Positions 1-6,316 of a DNA stretch of 6,316 nucleotides are shown here, in pieces. Where the stretch lies: positions 1,776,783 through 1,783,098 of the forward strand of contig KE356579.1 of NCBI GenBank assembly GCA_000416085.1. The letters are read 5' to 3'. The translations under genes were made by a program, and so were the position numbers. Source of the DNA: a halophilic archaeon J07HX64. Lineage in GTDB: Archaea > Halobacteriota > Halobacteria > Halobacteriales > Haloarculaceae. Every line of letters begins with the position of its first letter. Positions within the stretch are counted from its first letter, which is position 1. The notes beneath the pieces were generated by a model. It searched no databases, was not told the origin of the DNA, and was given only the letters and a program-made list of their open reading frames with translations.

Positions 1-171
1 GACCGGTATCTCACTGTCCGGGGGATCTCGAACCACGACCGACCGACAGACGGCGTAGACCCCGCCGAGAGCCTGTTCGACCCGGCCTTCGAGTCCGGGT
101 TCGGTGTCGCGGCCGAGAACGCCGCCCGTGTGGCCGAGGCGGTGCTCGAACGGGCCTGTGACTGGTCCTGA
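1..171 (+). CDS. C-terminal fragment of an unidentified protein, possibly phosphorylase-superfamily
   Basis: Reading from base 1, an open frame of 56 codons ends in TGA at 169-171, followed at once by TAA (172-174). The gene starts outside the window. The visible part opens with a hydrophobic strand and a turn (YLTVRGISNHD), then an acidic, Pro-rich stretch, and ends with an Ala-rich helix (VAAENAARVAEAVLERACDWS). A VRGISxH segment followed by an Ala-rich terminal helix resembles the C-terminus of nucleoside phosphorylases and nucleosidases (PNP/UDP superfamily), where the same order is seen. This is a family resemblance from memory over a short tail, so the identity is tentative. The composition and the codon pattern (mostly G or C at third positions) support real coding. 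The last eight codons and the stop form the first copy of the 52-bp tandem array described separately. The neighbouring DUF192 gene points toward it (convergent). Confidence 0.55.
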   Translation, partial: DRYLTVRGISNHDRPTDGVDPAESLFDPAFESGFGVAAENAARVAEAVLERACDWS

Positions 172-275
172 TAACAGCAAGAACCCAACAGTGCTACTCG
201 AACGGGCCTGTGACCGGTCCTGATAACAGCAAGAACCCGGCAGTGCTACTCGAACGGGTCTGTGACCGGTCCTGA
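145..275 (+). repeat. 52-bp tandem repeat, about 2.5 copies, overlapping a gene end
   Basis: Three copies begin with CTCGAACGGG at 145, 197 and 249, an exact 52-bp period. Copy 1 (145-196) and copy 2 (197-248) differ at three positions. Copy 3 is partial (249-275), has one change, and diverges after CCTGA. Copy 1 includes the last eight codons and the TGA TAA stops of the upstream gene. Copies 2 and 3 keep the same tail outside the gene: read in the matching register they give LERACDRS-stop and LERVCDRS-stop. The array therefore looks like a tandem duplication of a gene's 3' end that lies as a non-coding fossil downstream. Replication slippage or unequal recombination would explain it. No inverted repeats or integrase-type core suggest a mobile element. 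Confidence 0.9.
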
Positions 276-315
276 CCTGCTGGTCTGTCAGATCCTGCCT
301 CACCAGTGTGCCCGC

Positions 316-329
316 TCCGCGTATGCGGA
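316..329. terminator. small hairpin between convergent genes, possible terminator
   Basis: TCCGC (316-320) and GCGGA (325-329) form a perfect 5-bp stem with a GTAT tetraloop. It starts 9 bp past the stop of the minus-strand DUF192 gene and lies in the short space between two convergent genes, where termination is needed. There is no clear T tract on either side, and archaeal termination relies mainly on T-rich stretches, so the functional call is weak. Confidence 0.2.
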
Positions 330-337
330 CAACACAG

Positions 338-880
338 TCACGGCAGTCCGGTCACACAGTCACCGGCAGACACACCGTGTGCCTCACTCCACCCGGCGTT
401 TACCTCGAGGACGTACTGGCCGGTGCCGGTCGTCGAGTCGTAGGTCAGGTAGTACTCTATCGGGCCGCCCGGGGCGTCGAGTGTCTCTATCCCGGTTATC
501 TCACCGTTGCCCCCGATGTAGACGATATCGAGCGGGAAGTCCATGTTCCGCATCACTATCTCCCGGTCGCCCTCCTCGCCGTAGGTAAACAGCATCCCCC
601 TGTCCGCCGCGAGCGATCCCGTTCGGGAGAGACCGACGTACTGCTGGCCGAACGACTCGGCGACATCGACGGTTAGCACACCCCGCTCGGTGCCTGTACA
701 GTCGGTCACCTCGAGTGTGCGCTGCTCGTAGTCCCCGCCCGTCACCGGGAGTAGTCCGGTGTAGAAGAGGAACAATAGGACCAGGACCAGCACGAGAACG
801 CCGGTGACACCCAGCACGGCATACCGACGGATACCGCCAGCCGAATCTTCCTCGTCCGTGTCGTTACTCTCATCCGGCAT
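338..880 (-). CDS. Membrane-anchored DUF192 family protein
   Basis: A 180-residue protein of the DUF192 family (COG1430). Members are small beta-rich proteins of unproven biochemical function, often exported or anchored. From the ATG at 880: residues 1-19 are very acidic and end in Arg-Arg, residues about 20-44 are one strongly hydrophobic membrane segment (a Val/Leu run), and the rest is a soluble domain probably outside the cell. Family marks are the VGLSR segment near residues 82-86, GMLF at 95-98, and VMRNMDFPLDIVYI at 109-122, matching the usual W/V-M-K/R-N...PLDI core. Cys61 and Cys175 are the only cysteines and could pair outside the cell. A GTG at 901 would add seven residues. I prefer the ATG because it directly precedes the acidic N-terminus, but neither start has a convincing ribosome site. 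The gene begins 66 bp after the gltB stop on the same strand, so co-transcription is possible. Confidence 0.85.
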   Translation of the reverse strand: MPDESNDTDEEDSAGGIRRYAVLGVTGVLVLVLVLLFLFYTGLLPVTGGDYEQRTLEVTDCTGTERGVLTVDVAESFGQQYVGLSRTGSLAADRGMLFTYGEEGDREIVMRNMDFPLDIVYIGGNGEITGIETLDAPGGPIEYYLTYDSTTGTGQYVLEVNAGWSEAHGVSAGDCVTGLP

Positions 881-896
881 ATCATCTGGTACTGCC

Positions 897-930
897 CCCA
901 CACCTGTTGAACCGTTTGTTTCGGTGTGGG
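897..930. repeat. 8-bp inverted repeat between gltB and the DUF192 gene
   Basis: CCCACACC (897-904) and GGTGTGGG (923-930) are perfect inverted arms around an 18-bp AT-richer core. The element fills most of the gap between the gltB stop (947) and the DUF192 start (880). It could be a hairpin ending gltB transcription, an operator for the DUF192 gene, or chance. If the alternative GTG start at 901 were used, the left arm would lie partly inside the coding region, which slightly favours the ATG at 880. Confidence 0.35.
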
Positions 931-946
931 TCGTGGCGGGACCGGT

Positions 947-3900
947 TCAGTCTGCGCCGGTCTGGACGGGCGTCGTGTGTTCCCCGGCCTTGAGCGTCGC
1001 GGCCTCGGGCAACTCGGTTCGCACGTCGGCACGGGAACGGTCCTCGATCACCTCGGCGTATGCATCGGGCATCACGCGGGTGAACTGCTCGATCTCGGTC
1101 TCCCAGTCCGCCAGCAGCTCCGCGGCGCGCTCGGAGTCGGTGTACTCGGCGTGGTTCTCGACGAGTCGGGTGAGCATCGCACGGTCACTTTCCTCGAGGG
1201 TGTTCGAGACAGTCACCATCCCGGTGTTCGCGCGGTCCTCGAGGGCGTTCTCCGGGTCGTAGACGTAGGCGATACCGCCGGACATCCCGGCGGCGAAGTT
1301 CTTTCCGACGTCACCGAGAACGGCGATCGCACCGCCGGTCATGTACTCACAGCCGTGGTCGCCGACGGACTCGACGACACCTTTTACCCCGGAGTTGCGG
1401 ACCGCGAACCGCTCGCCGGCGGCACCGTTGACGTAACACTCACCCTGGGTGGCGCCGTAGAGTGCGACGTTGCCGGCGACGATGTTTTCGCTGGCCTCGT
1501 AGCCCGCGTTCTGGGGTGTGCGCACGACGAGTTTGCCACCCGACAGCCCCTTTCCGACGTAGTCGTTCGCGCTGCCGACCAGGTCCATCGTGACCCCGTC
1601 CTGCAGGAACGCACCGAAGCTCTGGCCTGCGGTGCCCGAGAAGCGGGTCGTGATGGTGTCCTCGGGGAGCCCCTCGACGCCGTACTTCTGGGAGATGCGG
1701 TTCGAGAGCGTCGCGCCGACCGTCCGGTCGACGTTGCTGATGTCCATGTCGACGGTAACGGGTTCACCCCGCTCGATCGCCGGCTCGGCGCGCTCGATGA
1801 GCTCCCAGTCCAGGCGGTCCTCGAGGCTGTGGCTCTGTTCGCGGGTCTTGTACCGGTCGACACCCTCGGGTCGGTCCGGCGTGACCAGCATCGACGAGAG
1901 GTCGAGCTTACTTGCTTTCTCCTGCTCGACGTCCGTCCGATGCCGGAGTATCTCCGGTCGGCCGACCATCTCGTCGACTGTCTGGAAGCCGAGTTCGGCC
2001 ATCAGCTCGCGGAGCTCCTGTGCGATGAACGTCATGTAGTTTATGACGTGCTGTGGCTGGCCGGGGAACCGGTCGCGGAGCTTCTCGTTCTGGGTGGCGA
2101 CACCGACAGGGCAGGTGTTCTCGTGACACTGCCGGGCCATCACACAGCCCGAGGTGACCATCGAGGCGGTGCCGAACACGTACCCCTCGGCACCCAACAG
2201 GGTGGCGACTGCCACGTCCCGGCCGGTCTTCATCCCACCGTCGGTGGTCACCTTGATGCGGTCGCGCAGCCCGGTCTGACAGAGCAGCTGATTTGCCTCC
2301 GCCAGACCGAGCTCCCACGGAACACCCGCGTTCTTTATACTGGTTTTCGGTGACGCGCCGGTCCCACCGGAGTCACCCGAGATGTGGACGATGTCGGCGT
2401 TTGCCTTTGCCACCCCTGCGGCGATGATACCGACCCCGGACTCGGCGACCAGTTTCACGTTCACGTCGGCCGTCGGGTTCGACGCCTTCAGATCGCTGAT
2501 CAGCTGTTTGAGGTCCTCGATGGAGTAGATATCGTGCAGCGGCGGCGGCGAGATGAGTCCAACACCGGGGGTGGCGTACCGGACGTGGGCTATCATCTCG
2601 TTTACCTTCTTCCCCGGCAGGTGTCCACCCTCACCGGGTTTCGACCCCTGTGCCATCTTTATCTGGAGTCTGTCGGCCGCGGAGAGGTACGTCGATGTGA
2701 CGCCGAACCGGCCGGATGCGACCTGTTTCGTGGTACAGCCTTTCTCGGTGTCGAACCGCTCGGGCGGCTCGCCGCCCTCACCGGTGTTTGCGCCCGCACC
2801 GATACGGTTCATCGCGATGGCGTTGTTCTCGTGCATCTCCGGGGAGAGCGAGCCGAGACTCATCGCCGCCGTCTCGAACCGCTTCACGATCGACTGGACA
2901 GGTTCGACCTCCTCCAGGGGGACCGACTCCCGGGCGTCGCGGTCGAACTCGAGGAGCCCGCGCAGGGTGGCGAGCTGTTCGCTCTGGTCGTTTACCGACT
3001 CCGCGAACTCGCGGTACCGCTCGTAGTCACCCGTGCGAACGGCCTGCTGGAGCGTGCTGACCGTCTGTGGGTTCCACTGGTGGTAGATGCCGCCGGTTCG
3101 GTTCTCGTACTCGCCGACGCGCTCCATCTCGCCATCGTCGCCCCAGGCGTGCTGGTGGCGCGCGAGCAGGTCCGACTCGATCTCCTCGATACCGATCCCC
3201 TCGGTCCGGTTCTCGGTCCCCTCGAAGTACTCCGCGACGAACGACCCCGAGAGTCCGACGGCCTCGAAGATCTGTGCGCCCTGGTAGCTCTCGACGGTGG
3301 AGATGCCCATCTTCGCCATCGTCTTCAGCAGGCCACTCTCGACAGCCTCGATGTAGGCGTCGATCGCCTCACCAGGATGGGCACCGTCGGGTCCTGCCAC
3401 GAGGTCGGTTATCGTCTGGTAGGCGAGGTACGGGTTGACCGCGCCGGCGCCGTAGCCGATCAGTGTCGCCACGTGGTGGACCGCCCGTGGGTCACCGGAC
3501 TCGACGACCAGCCCGACGTGGTTGCGCTGACCGTTTCGCACCAGGTGGTGGTGGACACCGCCGACAGTGAGCAGTGACGGGATCGCAACCCTGTCCGAAT
3601 CCGCTGCCCGGTCCGAGAGCACGACGATATCGTGACTCTCAGCGACTGCCGACGCGTCTGCGCGAACCTGTTCGACGGCCGCCTCCAGGTCGTGTTCGTC
3701 AGGGTCGTACGTGATATCGACCACACCGGTCGAGATGTCGCCGTCGAGGTCCCTGATGTCGGCCGTTTCCTCGTCGGTCAGGACCGGCGAGTCAACCACC
3801 AGCTGGCGGGCGTGTTCGGGTGTCTCCGCGAGCAGGTTGCGCTGGTCGCCCAGCCGCGTCTCCAGACTCGTCACCAGCTCCTCCCGGATGTAGTCGAGCG

Positions 3901-5514
3901 GCGGGTTCGACACCTGTGCGAACAGCTGTTTGAAGTAGGTGAAAAGCGGGCGGTTGAACTGTGAGAGCACCGACAGCGGTGTGTCGTCACCCATCGACCC
4001 GATCGGGTCCTTTCCCTTCTCGGCCATCGGCTCCAGCAGGTGGTCGACCTCGTCGTATGTGTAGCCGTACGCCGCCTGGCGGGCGCGCAGCTGTTCGAAC
4101 TCGTTGTTCGGGGTGCTGTCCGACTCCGGCGACAGCTCCTCGAGCCGGCACTGTTCGCGCTCGACCCACTCGCCGTACTTTGGATCGACCAGCCCCTCGA
4201 ACACCTCCTCGTCGGGCACAATCCGCCCCTCGTTCGGGTCGGCGAGGAAACACTGCCCCGGCTGGAGGCGGCCACGCTCGCGTATCTCGCTCTCGTCATA
4301 GTCGAGTGCACCGGCCTCGGAGGCCATCACGAGTGTGTTGTCCTCCAACACGTCGTACCGGCAGGGGCGGAGCCCGTTCCGGTCCAGCACCGCCCCGACG
4401 CGTTCACCGTCGGTGGCGGCCACCAGCGCCGGCCCGTCCCAGGGCTCGACTAGCGAGGCGTGGTAGTCATAAAACTCCCGGCGCCCGCCGGTCACGTTGT
4501 TCGCGTCACCGCGCCAGGCCTCCGGAATGAGCGTCCGGAGCGCGTGAGGCAACGACCGGTCGCCGAGCATCAGAAGCTCCAGTGCGTTGTCCACACTCGC
4601 CGTGTCCGACTGCTCCGGGTCGTCGATGATCGGCCGTATCTTCTCGATATCCGACGGCTCCGACCCGGATCCCTCCTCGAATGCCGGGTGTTCGAGGTCC
4701 GTCTCGCGGGCACGCATCCAGTTTATATTGCCCTGGATCGTATTGAACTCGCCGTTGTGGATGATCCGCCGGTACGGGTGTGCGAGGTGCCAGGCCCCGA
4801 GCGTGTTCGTCGAGAACCGGGCGTGAACCATCGCGAACGTCGACCGCATCCGCTCGTCGCGCAGCTCCGGGTAGTACTCCGCGAGTTGGCCGGCGGTGAG
4901 CAACCCCTTGTAGACGACTGTCTTCCGGGAGAGCGAGACGACGTAGAACTGCCCGTGTCCCGCCGGCTCCTCGCGCTCGACAGCCTTCTCCAGCACCCGT
5001 CTGCCGACGTACAGCCGCCGGTCGAACGCCGTTCCCGACTCACCGGCCTCCGGTCCCGTGAGGAACACCTGCCAGACCGCCGGCTCCGAGTCGAGCGCAG
5101 TCTCGCCGAGTTCCCCGTTGTCTGTGGGCACCCGGCGCCAGCCCAGCACCTCAAGCCCCTCGGCCGTTAGTCTCTCCTCGGCGAACTCGACGAGAGCCTC
5201 GCGTGCACTCTCCTCCTGTGGCAGAAAGAGCGAACCGACGGCGTACTCGCCGGCTCCGGGCAGTTCGAACGCCGTCTCCTCCCGAAAAACTGGTGGGGAA
5301 TCTGCAACTTGATCCCGGCACCGTCGCCCGTGTTCTCGTCGGCCCCTGTTGTTCCGCGGTGCTCCATGCACTCGACCAGCGAGAGCCCATCGTCCACGAT
5401 CCGATGACCCGTTCCGCCGTCGAGGTCCATTACGACCCCGACACCGCAGTTCGAGCGGGCGTCTGATGGGTCCGCCAGCCCCGCCGTACGCTCCTCTGTG
5501 TGTCGCGCTACCAT
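947..5514 (-). CDS. gltB: Glutamate synthase large subunit, frameshifted near the N-terminus
   Basis: Glutamate synthase (GOGAT) makes two glutamates from glutamine and 2-oxoglutarate. It forms the cytoplasmic GS-GOGAT route of ammonia assimilation with glutamine synthetase. With one base restored at 5285-5289 the product is about 1522 residues, normal for the full-length subunit. Domains in corrected numbering: class II amidotransferase (about 23-430), where Cys23 in NCGVGVV is the nucleophile exposed by propeptide removal and HNGEFN lies at 253-258; central domain (about 460-780); FMN-binding synthase domain (about 830-1200) with SGDSGGTGASP near 1046 and 3Fe-4S cysteines 1124, 1130 and 1135 (CVMARQCHENTCPVG, codons at 2146-2111); GXGXG domain (about 1260-1470) with GQSFGAF near 1297. 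The stop is TGA at 949-947. I chose the ATG at 5514 because the protein then begins about 20 residues before the Cys, as in relatives; an in-frame ATG at 5550 is possible. As written, the frame is broken after codon 77, so translation would lose either the amidotransferase Cys or everything after it. No gltD is present. Confidence 0.93.
5284..5290 (-). other. gltB: Single-base frameshift site in gltB (A5/T5 run)
   Basis: Upstream of this site the gene reads ...LQIPHQFF and then runs into out-of-family sequence (GRRRRSN). The other frame begins family-like sequence at REETAFELPGAGEY, with its first codon CGG at 5284-5282. The plus strand has five A's at 5285-5289. A sixth would join the two frames as QFF-REET with no residue lost. 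The downstream frame's own nearest start (GTG at 5371) gives about 29 residues unlike the family and skips the catalytic Cys, so it is not a real start. Possible causes are a sequencing error in a homopolymer, a true mutation, or slippage during expression. Confidence 0.85.
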
Positions 5515-5590
5515 GCTATATCTCTCGACGAGTTCCGCACATATCAGCATAACCCTGAAACTCTCATAGTCTCCTGAACCCAGACTAAGG

Positions 5591-5602
5591 GTGTATTAAT
5601 AC
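5591..5602 (-). promoter_or_regulatory. Candidate gltB promoter (TATA-like box with purine-rich upstream element)
   Basis: On the minus strand CGGAAG is followed by TATTAATA, resembling an archaeal BRE plus TATA box. It would place a transcript start near 5570, giving a leader of roughly 55 nt before the ATG at 5514 or 20 nt before the ATG at 5550. The core GTATTAATAC (5593-5602) is a perfect palindrome, so it could also bind a dimeric regulator or serve the opposite strand. A weaker GATATG at 5546-5541 would allow a leaderless transcript from 5514, a common arrangement in haloarchaea. No strong Shine-Dalgarno precedes 5514, only GAGAGA. Assigned by position and sequence only. Confidence 0.4.
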
Positions 5603-5848
5603 TTCCGGAACTGACCACGTTCACCCGGCCAAAACTGCACATATGCACATCTTTGACGAGTAAACAAAAAGATATCGGTGTCGTTTCGGCTCGGAACGGA
5701 CCATCCATCTGTAGCGACAGCGATAAACTGGACAGCATATTGCCGGCATCGGGGCCGCGGCGAGCGTGTCGTATAGTCAGCATTACTGCGTGACAGCTCG
5801 CGGTCGTGTGGGGACGGCACACCACAGCGATAACTCGACCCCCCTCCC

Positions 5849-5863
5849 CCTGCACGGTGCAGG
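5849..5863. repeat. Near-perfect palindrome CCTGCAC-G-GTGCAGG
   Basis: Seven-base arms (5849-5855 and 5857-5863) flank a single central G. Beyond one mismatch the symmetry continues for two more pairs (5847/5865 and 5846/5866). A pyrimidine tract of C's with one T (5839-5850) leads into it. The one-base centre makes it a better candidate for a dimeric protein's DNA site than for an RNA hairpin. It sits about 45 bp before the readable part of the peptidase fragment and about 250 bp upstream of the gltB promoter candidate. Confidence 0.45.
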
Positions 5864-5906
5864 TGGGACAGAATGCAGACTAAGGGGTCCATCACGAGCA
5901 GATTCT

Positions 5907-6316
5907 GTGTCGACCGGGGCGTCCTCACAGGTTGGTTCATCCGGCGAGGAAACGCTTCGCGGGGGTTACTGGACCGAGGTTGCGGAGCAGGACTCGGACC
6001 TGACCGGCCGGAGCGACCGCGTTCACGTCAAGATCGCCAAGCCGGCATCGATGAAGAATCCGGGCGTTGCGTACCCGGTCGTCGTGCAGCGAGCCTGTAC
6101 TACGGTGGGAACGGACCAACAGCCGGTGTCCGACGTGGAGGGGGCGCTCTGGTATCAGGACGGTGGGGCGGGCATCGTCGATCTCGGCCGAACGAACCCT
6201 CACAACAGGGAGGCACTCCCCATCACGCCGGGCGGGCCCTACCAGCTCTTTTCTTGTAGTCGGTCGACCACGTGTTTGGTGAGGGCCACCGGGTTGGTGT
6301 CGCGGTCTACCCCTCG
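5907..6316 (+). pseudogene. Decayed fragment resembling an S15 / Xaa-Pro dipeptidyl-peptidase, running off the window
   Basis: S15 peptidases are serine hydrolases that release X-Pro dipeptides; many haloarchaeal ones are secreted. In the frame starting at 5907 the sequence reads EQDSDLTGRSDRVHVKIAKP and then PASMKNPGVAYPVVVQ, matching the N-terminal signature DSDxDGxxDRVxVxIxRPxS...PVI. Just after VVVQ (6087-6089) the expected SPYYGG-like motif appears in another frame as ASLYYGGNG (6089-6115). Family-like text then returns in the first frame (SDVEGALWYQDGG; then REALPITPGGPYQLF, ending at about 6252). FL followed by TAG (6257-6259) and VFGEGH (6272-6289) lie again in the second frame. The first frame itself has no stop up to base 6316, so an intact but unusual protein is not excluded. 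No signal peptide, Tat motif or lipobox precedes it, and the chosen GTG at 5907 is arbitrary, so the 5' end seems lost. The catalytic Ser/Asp/His would lie beyond the edge. Confidence 0.55.

Larger units (their letters stand above)
5581..5886. repeat. 11-bp direct repeat pair enclosing a 284-bp segment
   Basis: CAGACTAAGGG occurs exactly at 5581-5591 and 5876-5886. The right copy lies just before the decayed peptidase fragment and the left copy just upstream of the gltB promoter candidate. Such a pair can be a target-site duplication or the scar of a recombination event, but the inner ends of the enclosed segment show no matching inverted repeats and no transposase is present. The repeat is plain in the sequence; its meaning is not. 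Confidence 0.5.
5515..5906. other. Intergenic region without a convincing gene
   Basis: About 390 bp between divergent units. Short open frames on both strands here give Arg/Cys/His-rich sequence unlike the acidic haloarchaeal proteome, and I see no family in them. AT content is raised around 5591-5690, as expected for promoter DNA. Besides the promoter candidate, it holds an 11-bp direct repeat pair, a 10-bp direct repeat (ACAGCGATAA at 5717-5726 and 5824-5833), a tandem pair of TGCACAT (5636-5642 and 5644-5650) and a palindrome at 5849-5863. No tRNA or other RNA gene was recognised. Confidence 0.6.

Noticed and set aside
926..2353. Long plus-strand open frame of 475 codons opposite gltB
   Set aside because: It is an antisense shadow of a high-GC gene. 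The opposite strand encodes recognisable FMN, 3Fe-4S and GXGXG motifs, while this frame shows no family and has a biased composition.
2350..2381. SGDSGGTGASP in GltB instead of the SGHDGGTGASP often seen
   Set aside because: This position varies in the family; other glutamate synthases have N-S at these two sites, so it is not a sign of inactivation.
2384..3577. Plus-strand open frame of 397 codons opposite gltB
   Set aside because: Same reason: it lies entirely within the gltB coding strand's shadow and has no recognisable domain.
5203..5466. Plus-strand frame over the gltB 5' end
   Set aside because: Antisense to the amidotransferase N-terminus; Arg-rich and without family features.
5544..5567. 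Seven-codon leader peptide (MRVSGLC) upstream of gltB with a nearby AGGAG
   Set aside because: The AGGAG is only three bases from the ATG, the predicted transcript start falls at about the same place, and the peptide has no run of regulatory codons. Probably chance.
5544..5855. Minus-strand frame of 103 codons in the intergenic region
   Set aside because: Cys/His/Ser-rich, unlike the acidic proteins around it, with no domain, and it overlaps the promoter candidate.
5839..5867. Possible G-quadruplex on the minus strand
   Set aside because: There are only two long G runs plus one short one, not four suitable tracts; the palindrome explains the symmetry better.
5937..6203. Minus-strand frame of 88 codons opposite the peptidase fragment
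   Set aside because: The plus strand carries recognisable S15-like motifs over the same bases, and this frame has none.

Overview
The window looks like chromosomal DNA of a haloarchaeon (class Halobacteria). It is GC-rich, its predicted proteins are rich in Asp and Glu, and it carries a long single-polypeptide archaeal-type glutamate synthase. I would not name a genus from this sequence alone.

Layout, left to right. (1) Positions 1-171 hold the last 56 codons of a plus-strand gene that starts outside the window, perhaps a nucleoside phosphorylase-type protein. Its final codons and stop are repeated downstream in a 52-bp tandem array (145-275). (2) A short convergent intergenic stretch follows, with a small hairpin at 316-329. 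(3) Positions 338-880, minus strand, encode a membrane-anchored DUF192 protein. (4) Positions 947-5514, minus strand, encode the glutamate synthase large subunit GltB. It is complete in domain content, but one base appears to be missing in an A5/T5 run at 5285-5289. This puts the N-terminal catalytic cysteine in a different frame from the rest of the enzyme. (5) About 390 bp (5515-5906) carry no convincing gene. They hold the likely gltB promoter, an 11-bp direct repeat pair and a strong palindrome. (6) From about 5907 to the right edge, plus strand, is what looks like a decayed fragment of an S15/Xaa-Pro dipeptidyl-peptidase gene, with its similarity scattered over two frames and a stop codon in one of them.

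Function. GltB, with glutamine synthetase encoded elsewhere, would assimilate ammonia into glutamate. No small subunit (gltD) is visible, so the electron donor (ferredoxin or a separate NAD(P)H subunit) cannot be decided here. DUF192 lies just downstream on the same strand and may be co-transcribed, but no functional link is evident. I found no new defence, CRISPR or mobile system. The points most worth a second look are the gltB frameshift, the duplicated gene tail, and the decayed peptidase beside a 284-bp segment bounded by direct repeats.
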